Assembly: GCF_006717145.1 (NCBI RefSeq)
Contig: NZ_VFQF01000002.1
Location: forward strand, 1,532,237-1,596,236
Source: Humibacillus xanthopallidus
GTDB lineage: Bacteria > Actinomycetota > Actinomycetes > Actinomycetales > Dermatophilaceae
Length of the DNA: 64,000 nucleotides
Direction of reading: 5' to 3'
The translations under genes and the position numbers were made by a program. Numbering within the stretch: the stretch's first letter is position 1; every line of letters starts with the position of its first letter. A model generated the notes under the pieces. The model was not told the origin of the DNA and did not search any database. It worked only from the letters and a program-made list of their open reading frames with translations. This document shows positions 49,763 to 57,413 of this stretch, piece after piece.

Positions 49763-51592
49763 ATGACCGGGCCGACCGGCGCCGGACGACTCGGGGGCCT
49801 GGTCTCCCGGGTCGGCACCGCCTTGCGCCGGCTCTGGCGTCGCACCCTGCACCTGTGGCGGTCCTCGCTCGGCTTCCGGGTCGTCGTCGTGACGATGCTG
49901 CTCGGCGTGCTCGTGCTGACGGCGGTCGGCACCTACCTCTACGGCACGATCGCGCAGGGCCTCGTCGACAGCCGGCAGCGCATCGCGGCCGAGGACAGCC
50001 TGCGTGATGCCACCGACGCCCAGAAGCGCTTCGACTCGACCGACCAGACCGACACCCAGGCCAAGCTCACGCAGTTCGCGACGACGCTCATCAACACCTA
50101 CCGGCGCGATGCCGGCAACGAGCCGCGCTACGTCGTGCTGACGCGTTTCGAGGAGAACACCTCGCCGGTCATCGTCGGCCCGCTCGAGAGCGGCAGCGTC
50201 GGAGCCCGGTTCATCCCCGAGGACCTGCGCACGCAGGTGGCGGCCCAGCCCGACCGTCAGCACCTGCAGGTGACGACGATCGAGGAGGGCGGCGACACCA
50301 TCTCGGCGGTCATCGTCGGCCAGCGCATCGACACCGGCGTGGCGGGTGACTACGGCCTCTACTTCATCTACCCGATGCACCGTGAGCGGGAGATCATCAG
50401 CTTCATCGGGCAGACCTTCCTGCTCGGCGGGGCGGCCCTCATCCTGCTCGTCTGTGCCATCGCCTTCGTCGTGACCCGTCTCGTCGCCGACCCGGTGCGC
50501 CGCGCCGCGATCACCGCCGAGCGCCTCGCCGCGGGCAACCTCGACGAGCGCATGCAGGCGAAGGGCGAGGACGACCTCGCCCGGCTGGGCATGTCGTTCA
50601 ACGGCATGGCTGCCTCCATCCAGCAGCAGATCGGCCAGCTCGAGAACCTCTCGCGCGTGCAGCAGCGCTTCGTGTCCGACGTCTCGCACGAGCTGCGCAC
50701 ACCACTCACGACCATTCGCATGGCCGGTGACCTCATCCACGACTCGCGCACGAGCTTCGAGCCGACCGTGGCGCGCTCGGCCGAGCTGCTCCACCACGAG
50801 CTCGACCGATTCGAGTCGCTGCTCACCGACCTGCTCGAGATCTCGCGGTTCGACGCCGGCGCTGCGGTGCTCGAGATCGAGGCGAGCGACCTGCGGGCCT
50901 CCGTCGACCGGGCCGTCGACGCCCACCGCACCCTCGCGGCACGCAAGGGCACCCAGCTCGTCATCAACCAGCCCGACGAGCCGGTCATCGCCGAGATGGA
51001 CTCACGGCGCATCGAACGCGTGCTGCGCAACCTCGTCTCCAACGCGATCGAGCACGGCGAGGGACTGCCCATCGAGGTGACGATCGGCAGCAACGACTCG
51101 GCGGTCGCGGTGACGGTGCGCGACCACGGCGTCGGGCTCAAACCGGGCGAGGCTGCCCTCGTATTCACGCGCTTCTGGCGGGCGGACCCGGCGCGGGCGC
51201 GCACCACCGGCGGCACCGGCCTCGGTCTGGCGATCGCGCTCGAGGACGCCCGCCTGCACGCGGGTCGCCTCGAGGCCTGGGGAGCGCTGGGGGAGGGCTC
51301 GTGCTTCCGGCTCACCCTGCCCCGCAAGGCCGATGCGACGATCACGAGCTCGCCGCTGCCGCTCAGCCCGCTCGCCGCCGAAGCCGCAGAGGCGGCCGTC
51401 GCCGCTGAGGCGGAGGCTGCCGAGGCGGCCCAGGCGCAGGTGGCCGAGGCTGCCCGAGGAGCAGGTGGTGACCCCGCCGGCGCGGCTGGTGCTCTCGGCG
51501 TGCTCGGGTCCGGCGACAGCGCCCGGGCAGCAGGTTTCGCCGACGACGACACCCTTCGCCTGCGGCGCATCGTGCCGGAGCGCACCCCGTGA
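49763..51592 (+). CDS. mtrB: MtrB sensor histidine kinase
   Basis: 609 residues from ATG 49763. Two transmembrane helices (about 36-57 and 212-235) flank an extracytoplasmic sensor domain. HAMP follows, then HisKA with phospho-His309 in DVSHELRTP, and HATPase motifs NAIEHGEG (N box), DHGVGLKPGE (G1) and GGTGLGLAIA (G2). A long Ala/Glu-rich tail (about 535-585) is specific to this protein. MtrB phosphorylates MtrA; LpqB, encoded next with a GTGA overlap, modulates it from outside. Confidence 0.95.
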   Translation: MTGPTGAGRLGGLVSRVGTALRRLWRRTLHLWRSSLGFRVVVVTMLLGVLVLTAVGTYLYGTIAQGLVDSRQRIAAEDSLRDATDAQKRFDSTDQTDTQAKLTQFATTLINTYRRDAGNEPRYVVLTRFEENTSPVIVGPLESGSVGARFIPEDLRTQVAAQPDRQHLQVTTIEEGGDTISAVIVGQRIDTGVAGDYGLYFIYPMHREREIISFIGQTFLLGGAALILLVCAIAFVVTRLVADPVRRAAITAERLAAGNLDERMQAKGEDDLARLGMSFNGMAASIQQQIGQLENLSRVQQRFVSDVSHELRTPLTTIRMAGDLIHDSRTSFEPTVARSAELLHHELDRFESLLTDLLEISRFDAGAAVLEIEASDLRASVDRAVDAHRTLAARKGTQLVINQPDEPVIAEMDSRRIERVLRNLVSNAIEHGEGLPIEVTIGSNDSAVAVTVRDHGVGLKPGEAALVFTRFWRADPARARTTGGTGLGLAIALEDARLHAGRLEAWGALGEGSCFRLTLPRKADATITSSPLPLSPLAAEAAEAAVAAEAEAAEAAQAQVAEAARGAGGDPAGAAGALGVLGSGDSARAAGFADDDTLRLRRIVPERTP

Positions 51593-53409
51593 AGCGCCGG
51601 ATCGTGGCTGCGGCGGCGCTCGCCGTCACGCTCGTCCTGTCCGCCTGTGGCGGCCTGCCCGAGTCCGGGCCGGTCATCGAGGGTCGAGCGCTCGGTGAGG
51701 CGATCAACGAGCCCGTGCGCGTCGCCGCGACCGGCCCCCGTGACGGCGCGAGCCAGGAGGAGATCGTCCGTGGCTTCCTGCGCGCCGGCGAGGACAGCGA
51801 CGAGACCCGCCAGACCGGCAAGCTCTTCCTCGCCCCCCAGTCGGTCGACCTCTGGCGGTGGTCGACGCAGGACGTCATCGTCTACGACGGCGACCTCACG
51901 GTGCGCAAGGTCGACGAGGAGACGGTGCGGGTCTCGACGACCGAGGTGGCCCGGCTCGGCCCCGACGGCCGCTACGTCGAGATGCCCGCGGGCACCAAGG
52001 CGACATTGACCCTCGGCATGCGCAAGGTCGGCGGCGAGTGGCGCATCGACCTGCCCCCCGACGGTTTCGGCCTCTGGCTCGACTCCGACCAGTTCGACCG
52101 CACCTTCACGCCGCGGATGGTCTACTTCGTCACGCCGAGCGGACGCGACCTCGTGCCGGACTTCCGCTGGTTCCCCAACGGCTCGCGGCTCGCCACCACG
52201 CTGGCGCGCGCCCAGCTCGGCCAGGTGCCCGACTACCTCGAGAACGCCGTCGGCACTGGTGTTCCGAGCAACACCCGGCTCGCCGTCAACGCGGTCCCTG
52301 TCGTCGCGGGTCGCGCCCAGGTCAGCCTCAGCACCGAGGCGCTCTCCGCCGACCCCGACGACCGCACCGCCATGTGGGCGCAGCTGACCGCCACCCTGTC
52401 GCAGGTGTCGACGGTGTCGTCGGTCTCGCTCGCCGTCAACGACACTCCTCTGGAGCTGCCGAGCGGCGTCTCCTCGGCAGGCTCCGCGGCCGAGCTCGGC
52501 TATGACACGGTGCCCAACCGGACGTTCGACACCGCGCTGCTGCGCCAGGGCGACGAGCTGAGCCGCATCGATCCGCGCTTCCTGCCCGACACCTCGGTCG
52601 GCACCCGTCGGGCCGACACGAAGCCGCAGGACGGCGACATCGCCCGCATCCCCGACACCTGGACCCGTCTGGCCCTGTCCGCCGACGGCAAGCAGATCGC
52701 CGCGGTGAGCACCGGGCGTCAGCGGCTCTCGCTCTGGCAGGCCAACGCCCCCATGGTGGAGGTGCCGACCTTCGCCGGCTCGCTGATCCGTCCGACCTAC
52801 GACGAGGCCGGCTACCTCTGGGTGGGTGGCACCGACGTCAAGGGCCAGGACCACGTCTACGTCCTCGACCCCCGCTCGGCTCCGCAGAGTGCCACCCCGA
52901 CCGTCCTCAAGGCGCCGTGGCTCAAGGATCGACGCGTCGTCTCGCTCGCGGTGGCGGGTGACGGTGTGCGCCTGCTCATCATCACGACCAACGAGCAGGG
53001 CACCGACGCCCAGCTCGGCGTCAGCGGCATCCAGCGACTGCCCAACGGCCAGCCCGTCGGCCTCGCAGCCCCGCTGCGCCAGGCCCAGCCGCTGTCGTCG
53101 CTCACCGACGTCGTGTGGCTCGACACGACGAGGTCGACGTATGCCGTCCTCGGCCGTCTCGGTGCCGCCGAGCCGGTTCGGCCCTGGGTGGGCACGGTCG
53201 GCATGGGCCTCGACGGCATGCGCAGCCACGGCCGCACGACGGCCGAGTCGAGCCGGACCGCACCCGTGCCCGGCGCCGCGACCATCACGACCGTCGGCGG
53301 CCCACGGGGGATCGTCATCACGTCGGACGACGGCTGGGCCTGGACCCGGGCGGGGTCCGCATGGCGGCAGGTCGTGCGGGCCACCGACGTCCTCGTCCCT
53401 GCCCGCTGA
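51589..53409 (+). CDS. lpqB: LpqB lipoprotein (MtrAB accessory, GerMN domain)
   Basis: 606 residues from GTG 51589. The signal peptide ends in LSAC with lipidated Cys20. The N-terminal LpqB domain (GGLPESGPVI) is followed by a GerMN domain (about 190-310, LARAQLGQVPDYLENAVG) and a C-terminal beta-propeller-like region (SADGKQIAAVSTGRQRLSLW, DEAGYLWVGGTDVKG). In Mycobacterium LpqB interacts with the MtrB sensor domain. Operon position matches that of mtrA-mtrB-lpqB in all actinobacteria. Confidence 0.94.
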   Translation: MKRRIVAAAALAVTLVLSACGGLPESGPVIEGRALGEAINEPVRVAATGPRDGASQEEIVRGFLRAGEDSDETRQTGKLFLAPQSVDLWRWSTQDVIVYDGDLTVRKVDEETVRVSTTEVARLGPDGRYVEMPAGTKATLTLGMRKVGGEWRIDLPPDGFGLWLDSDQFDRTFTPRMVYFVTPSGRDLVPDFRWFPNGSRLATTLARAQLGQVPDYLENAVGTGVPSNTRLAVNAVPVVAGRAQVSLSTEALSADPDDRTAMWAQLTATLSQVSTVSSVSLAVNDTPLELPSGVSSAGSAAELGYDTVPNRTFDTALLRQGDELSRIDPRFLPDTSVGTRRADTKPQDGDIARIPDTWTRLALSADGKQIAAVSTGRQRLSLWQANAPMVEVPTFAGSLIRPTYDEAGYLWVGGTDVKGQDHVYVLDPRSAPQSATPTVLKAPWLKDRRVVSLAVAGDGVRLLIITTNEQGTDAQLGVSGIQRLPNGQPVGLAAPLRQAQPLSSLTDVVWLDTTRSTYAVLGRLGAAEPVRPWVGTVGMGLDGMRSHGRTTAESSRTAPVPGAATITTVGGPRGIVITSDDGWAWTRAGSAWRQVVRATDVLVPAR

Positions 53410-53461
53410 CTGCTCCCTCACCACCTGGGCGGCCGGCCGGGCCCCGGTGTCGTGACCGGGG

Positions 53462-53531
53462 GCGACACACCGAGCAACCGTCAACCCGGCGCGGCATACC
53501 TCGTGGTGTTGACGACTGCTCGGTGTGTCGC
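53462..53531 (+). terminator. Long two-part hairpin after lpqB with CGGCATAC in the loop
   Basis: GCGACACACCGAGCA (53462-53476) pairs exactly with TGCTCGGTGTGTCGC (53517-53531); after a 2-3 nt internal loop the arms continue as CGTCAAC/GTTGACG. The apical loop contains CGGCATAC (53492-53499). The 260-bp lpqB-comF gap holds this and nothing else I recognise. Confidence 0.75.
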
Positions 53532-53669
53532 AGGGGAGGGGACGAGGGCGCGAGCCGACCGTCGTGGCTCGTCCACACCTCCCGGATGGGGCAGCGGCTC
53601 GGGCTGTCGTCGTCCACAGCGGAATCCACATAGGGGCGGGGACCTCGGTCCGAATGGTCGACTCCGGGG

Positions 53670-54377
53670 ATGCTCCAGCCCCTCGCCTCTCGACTCGTCG
53701 ACCTCGTGCTGCCCACCGAGTGCGCCGCGTGCCACCGCCCCGGCACCCGGTGGTGCGCGCGCTGCGACCTCGCCTTGCAGCGGCTCGAGCTCGGACCGGA
53801 CCCGGTGCCCGTGCGTCCTCGGCCGCTGCCGCCGTCGATGCCCCCGACCCACGCCGTCGTGGCCTACGCCGACCCGGTGAGGGCAGCCGTGTCGGCGTGG
53901 AAGGACGCGGATCGCCGCGACCTCGTGGCCGTGCTCGGACCCCTGCTCGACCGCTCTGTCCAGGCGGCCCTCGACGCGGCCGGCTGGGGCGAGCGGCCGG
54001 TCGTCGTCGTGCCGGCGCCCTCGTCGGCGGGGGCGCAGCGGCGTCGCGGTGACGCGCCTCTGCTCGACCTCGCCACCTGGGTCGGGCGGCAGCCGAGACA
54101 TTCCCGGCTGCGCGTGGTCCCGGCGCTGCGTCAGGTGCGGCGGGTCGCAGACCAGTCCGGACTCAACATCGCCGAACGACGCCGCAACCTCGCCGGCGCC
54201 ATGGCGGTCAACCCCATGTGGCACAACGTGATTCGCGACCGATATGTCATGGTCGTCGACGATGTCGTCACCACGGGCGCCACCCTCGCCGAGGCCGCTC
54301 GGGCGCTGCGCCGAGCCGGCGCCGTGCAGGTCGTCGGCGCGTCGCTCGCGGCCACGCAGCGTCACGAGAAGGTGTGA
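53670..54377 (+). CDS. ComF-family phosphoribosyltransferase-like protein
   Basis: 235 residues. An N-terminal four-cysteine zinc site (Cys18, Cys21, Cys29, Cys32: ECAACHRPGTRWCARC) is followed by a type I phosphoribosyltransferase domain with the PRPP loop VMVVDDVVTTGATL (about 191-204). ComF is needed for single-strand DNA uptake in naturally competent bacteria, but this family is also general in non-competent ones. The LNIAERRRNLAGAM motif before the PRPP loop is typical. lpqB-comF-hpf-secA order is as in Mycobacterium (Rv3244c-Rv3240c). Confidence 0.88.
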   Translation: MLQPLASRLVDLVLPTECAACHRPGTRWCARCDLALQRLELGPDPVPVRPRPLPPSMPPTHAVVAYADPVRAAVSAWKDADRRDLVAVLGPLLDRSVQAALDAAGWGERPVVVVPAPSSAGAQRRRGDAPLLDLATWVGRQPRHSRLRVVPALRQVRRVADQSGLNIAERRRNLAGAMAVNPMWHNVIRDRYVMVVDDVVTTGATLAEAARALRRAGAVQVVGASLAATQRHEKV

Positions 54378-54444
54378 CCCATGAGTCCGCTGTGATGGTG
54401 CAGTCCGGGCGTCACAACGCTTCACATGGTCGTCTCGGGCCAAG

Positions 54445-54450
54445 TAGGGT
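54445..54450 (+). promoter_or_regulatory. -10 box of hpf
   Basis: TAGGGT, giving a transcript start near 54457 and a leader of about 175 nt. Confidence 0.5.
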
Positions 54451-54502
54451 CGAGTCAAGGCCCCGTCCTGAAGGGCTCGGCAGCCCGATCGACGGGCGTG
54501 CT

Positions 54503-54617
54503 CGAGGTCAGGACGCACGGAGCGGGAGAGGGGTGGTGCCGATCGAACGGCGGGCCTGACCTCGCTGAGGCCGGCCCGGTCAACACGTCGCCACATGCGC
54601 GCGAAGAAGTCGCGCGC
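54503..54617 (+). promoter_or_regulatory. Structured 5-prime leader of hpf
   Basis: CGAGGTCAGG (54503-54512) can pair with CCTGACCTCG (54555-54564), and GCGCGCGA-AGAAG-TCGCGCGC (54597-54617) forms a hairpin only 3 nt before the ribosome site AAGGAGG. It could adjust hpf translation; no known riboswitch class is recognised. Confidence 0.5.
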
Positions 54618-54631
54618 GACAAGGAGGAACC

Positions 54632-55321
54632 GTGGAGATCGTCGTCACTGGACGCCATGTCCAGATCCCCGACCGATTCCGTGAGCTGCTGGAGGAGCGA
54701 CTGGCCAAGGTGCCGGCGCTGGCTCCCAAGGTCCATCGCATCGACGTCGTCGTCACCCACGAGCGGGTTGCTCGCGGATCCGAGAAGGTGGAGATCACCT
54801 GTCACGCCAAGGGGCCCGTCATCCGGGCCGAGGCGTGCATGGACGACAAGTTCGCCGCGCTCGACGCGGCCGTCGACAAGCTCATGGAACGACTGAGGCG
54901 GGTGCACGACAAGCAACGTGTGAGTCGCGGCCGGCGCCAGCCGGAGTCGGTGGCCCGGGCCACCGCCCGCATCGACGCTGCGACCAACGGTGCAGCCCCT
55001 GTGACGACGGCGACGCCCGAGGCTGAGGTCGACGACCTCGACCGCTTCGGAGCCCTGGGCAACTCCCCGATCGAGGTCCGCGAGAAGGTCCACACGGCGG
55101 CGCCGATGTCGCTCGAGGACGCGGTCAACCAGATGGAGCTCGTCGGGCACGACTTCTTCCTGTTCCACGACGCCGACACCGACCGCCCGAGCGTCGTCTA
55201 CCGGCGCAGGGGCTGGAGCTACGGCGTCCTGCACCTCGAGACCGACTCTGCATCCGGAGCCGACTCCCGACACACCCCGTCCCCTGTCGAGGCTGTCGGG
55301 AGTGTCGCCGCCACGGGCTGA
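54632..55321 (+). CDS. hpf: Ribosome hibernation promoting factor, long form (HPF)
   Basis: 229 residues. The N-terminal S30AE domain (EIVVTGRHVQIPDRFRELLE, quoted in part, residues 1-105) binds the 30S decoding and anticodon sites; a Ala/Thr/Pro linker (about 106-160) leads to the C-terminal dimerisation domain (EVREKVHTAAPMSLEDAV, VVYRRRGWSYGVLHL) that joins ribosomes into 100S dimers. GTG 54632 follows AAGGAGGAACC. Stationary-phase and stress induction is likely. Confidence 0.93.
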   Translation: MEIVVTGRHVQIPDRFRELLEERLAKVPALAPKVHRIDVVVTHERVARGSEKVEITCHAKGPVIRAEACMDDKFAALDAAVDKLMERLRRVHDKQRVSRGRRQPESVARATARIDAATNGAAPVTTATPEAEVDDLDRFGALGNSPIEVREKVHTAAPMSLEDAVNQMELVGHDFFLFHDADTDRPSVVYRRRGWSYGVLHLETDSASGADSRHTPSPVEAVGSVAATG

Positions 55322-55348
55322 CCCCCTGCGGCCGGTGCGGCGAGGCGT

Positions 55349-55383
55349 CGGGGCGTCACCGGGAATGCCCGGTCGACGCCCCG
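55349..55383 (+). terminator. Terminator after hpf
   Basis: CGGGGCGTC-ACCGGG pairs with CCCGGT-CGACGCCCCG with one bulged base and loop AATG. Confidence 0.8.
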
Positions 55384-55412
55384 CCGTCGCCACCGCCTGA
55401 CAGGATGACGAC

Positions 55413-56099
55413 GTGAACGTCACCGCAGAGGTCATCCGGGTGCTCATCGTCGACGACCACGCCCTCTACCGGCGGGGCCTGCTCACCGTGCTCGAGGTGG
55501 AGGACGGCATCGAGGTGGTGGGCGAGGCGGCCGACGGCATCGAGGCGGTCGACCAGGCTGAGGAGACGCTGCCCGACGTCATCGTCATGGACGTCAGCAT
55601 GCCGAAGCGCGGCGGCATCGACGCCTGCCGCGTCATCAAGCAGCGCGTGCCGTCGGCGCGCATCCTCATGCTGACGAGCTCGGACGACGAGGCCAACCTC
55701 TTCGAGGCGGTGCGGGCCGGCGCCAACGGCTACCTCCTCAAGGACGTTCCGCCGGAGGAGGTCGCGGCCGGCATCCGCGGTGTGCACCAGGGCCAGTCGC
55801 TGCTCTCCCCGATGATGGCCTCCAAGCTGCTCCTGGAGTTCGCTCAGATCAGCCAGCGTGACACCCTGCCCGCGCCGACTCCCGGTCTCGAGCTGCCGCG
55901 GCTCACCGAGCGCGAGCTCGGCATCTTGCGGCTCGTGGCCCGCGGCCGGCTCAACCGCGAGATCGCCGCCGAGCTCTACATCTCCGAGAACACCGTGCGC
56001 AACCACATCCGCAACATCCTCGACAAGCTGCAGATGCACTCGCGCATGGAGGCGGCGATGTATGCCGTCCGGCAGCGGCTCATCGACCCCGGCGAGTGA
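55413..56099 (+). CDS. NarL/LuxR-family response regulator, orphan
   Basis: 228 residues. Receiver domain with DDH (14-16), phosphoacceptor Asp60 (VIVMDVSMP) and LLKDVPPEE in place of the usual KP loop. The C-terminal LuxR helix-turn-helix is LTERELGILRLVARGRLN then ISENTVRNHIRNIL. No histidine kinase gene is nearby. A CAGGAT box ends 6 nt before GTG 55413, a weaker version of the leaderless pattern. Overlaps the YcaQ gene by 4 nt. Targets are unknown. Confidence 0.9.
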   Translation: MNVTAEVIRVLIVDDHALYRRGLLTVLEVEDGIEVVGEAADGIEAVDQAEETLPDVIVMDVSMPKRGGIDACRVIKQRVPSARILMLTSSDDEANLFEAVRAGANGYLLKDVPPEEVAAGIRGVHQGQSLLSPMMASKLLLEFAQISQRDTLPAPTPGLELPRLTERELGILRLVARGRLNREIAAELYISENTVRNHIRNILDKLQMHSRMEAAMYAVRQRLIDPGE

Positions 56100-57322
56100 G
56101 GGGAGTGGCCCCTCCCGTGACGACGAGGTCGCTCACTCGCGCCCAGGCCCGGCGCGTGGCCATCGCCGCCCAGGGCTTCCTCGACCCCCGTCCGGCTCCC
56201 TTCGCGGCGACGGCGCGCCAGGTCCAGCGCGTCATCGACCGTGTCCAGGTCGTGCAGATCGACAGCGTCAACGTGCTGACCCGCAGCCACTATCTCCCGT
56301 TCTTCTCGCGGCTCGGTCCCTACGACACCGCTCTGCTCGACCGCGCGCGCGACCGGGCGCCCCGGCGCCTCGTCGAGTACTGGGCCCACGAGGCCAGCCT
56401 CATCCCGCCGTCGACCTGGCCGTTGCTCGACTTCAGGATGCGGGCCGCCGCCGAGAAGGCATGGGGCGGCATGCGCCGCATCCTCGAGGAGCGCCCTGAC
56501 TACGTCGACCTCGTGTGCGCAGAGGTCGAGGTTCGGGGGCCGATGACCGCTCGCGAGGTCGAGGCGGCCCTCGAGCACGACCAGCCGCGCCGCACCGACC
56601 ACTGGGGCTGGAACTGGTCCGACGTCAAACAGGCGCTCGAGTACCTCTTCTGGGCCGGACGCATCAGCTCGGCCGGGCGCACCGCCCAGTTCGAGCGGCG
56701 GTATGCCGCCCTGCCGGCCACCGCGCCCCCGCCGCTGCGTGAGGCGTGGACCCAGCGGCCGGGCGCCGAGGCCGACCCCGAGCGGCACGTCGAGCTGGTG
56801 CGGATCGCGGCGCGTGCGCACGGCGTCGGCACCGAGCTCTGCCTCGCCGACTACTTCCGCATCAGGCGCGAGGACGCCCGGCCGGCGATCGCCCGACTCG
56901 TCGCCGACGGCGAGCTCGTCCCGGTCTCCGTCCCCGGGTGGAAGCCGGCCTGGCTGCACGCCGAGGCACGGTTGCCCCGGCGTGCGCACGCCGAGGCGCT
57001 GCTCAGCCCCTTCGACTCGCTCGTCTGGCAACGCGACCGGATCCTCGCGCTCTGGGACTTCCACTACCGCATCGAGATCTACACCCCGGTCGAGAAGCGC
57101 GTACACGGCTACTACGTCCTGCCCTTCCTCTTCGGAGAGGACCTCGTCGCCCGCTGCGACCTCAAGGCCGATCGCGCGGCCGGGGTGCTCCGGTGCCACC
57201 GCATCACCTGGGAGGCAGGGGCACCCCCGGCGGCCCGGGCCGCCCTGGTCACGAACCTCGAGTCGATGGCGTCCTGGCTCGGCCTGGGGCGGGTCGACCT
57301 CCCTGGCCTGACTGACGGCTGA
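56096..57322 (+). CDS. YcaQ/AlkX-type winged-helix DNA glycosylase family protein
   Basis: 408 residues from GTG 56096. Winged-helix repeats with the family signatures VQVVQIDSVNVLTRSHYLPFFSR (in part, with the QxD motif in QID), YWAHEASLIP and LLSPFDSLVWQRDR. YcaQ/AlkX/AlkY glycosylases unhook DNA interstrand crosslinks by removing alkylated bases. The GKR-like R-rich segments and the C-terminal DFHYRIEIYTP...HGYYVLPFLFGE are family typical. Pairing with a LuxR regulator by a GTGA overlap hints at regulated DNA repair. The 57340-57376 hairpin ends the operon. Confidence 0.85.
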   Translation: MRGVAPPVTTRSLTRAQARRVAIAAQGFLDPRPAPFAATARQVQRVIDRVQVVQIDSVNVLTRSHYLPFFSRLGPYDTALLDRARDRAPRRLVEYWAHEASLIPPSTWPLLDFRMRAAAEKAWGGMRRILEERPDYVDLVCAEVEVRGPMTAREVEAALEHDQPRRTDHWGWNWSDVKQALEYLFWAGRISSAGRTAQFERRYAALPATAPPPLREAWTQRPGAEADPERHVELVRIAARAHGVGTELCLADYFRIRREDARPAIARLVADGELVPVSVPGWKPAWLHAEARLPRRAHAEALLSPFDSLVWQRDRILALWDFHYRIEIYTPVEKRVHGYYVLPFLFGEDLVARCDLKADRAAGVLRCHRITWEAGAPPAARAALVTNLESMASWLGLGRVDLPGLTDG

Positions 57323-57339
57323 CCCCGTCGCCGGTGACG

Positions 57340-57376
57340 CACTGCAGGTGCCCCGCTCGGCGGGACACCTGCAGTG
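57340..57376. terminator. Bidirectional terminator between YcaQ and the subtilase-like gene
   Basis: CACTGCAGGTG pairs with CACCTGCAGTG; after one mismatch the inner stem is CCCGC/GCGGG with loop TCG. Confidence 0.85.
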
Positions 57377-57413
57377 GTCGGTCCGGCGCGAGCAGCACCG
57401 GACGGTTCTCGGG

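Noticed and set aside
50368..53631. Minus-strand frame of 1087 codons opposite mtrB and lpqB
   Set aside because: Antisense shadow of two certain genes; no domain is recognisable.
53670..54377. Evidence for natural competence from the ComF-like gene
   Set aside because: ComF-family proteins are common in bacteria not known to be competent, and no comEA, comEC or pilus gene is in the window.
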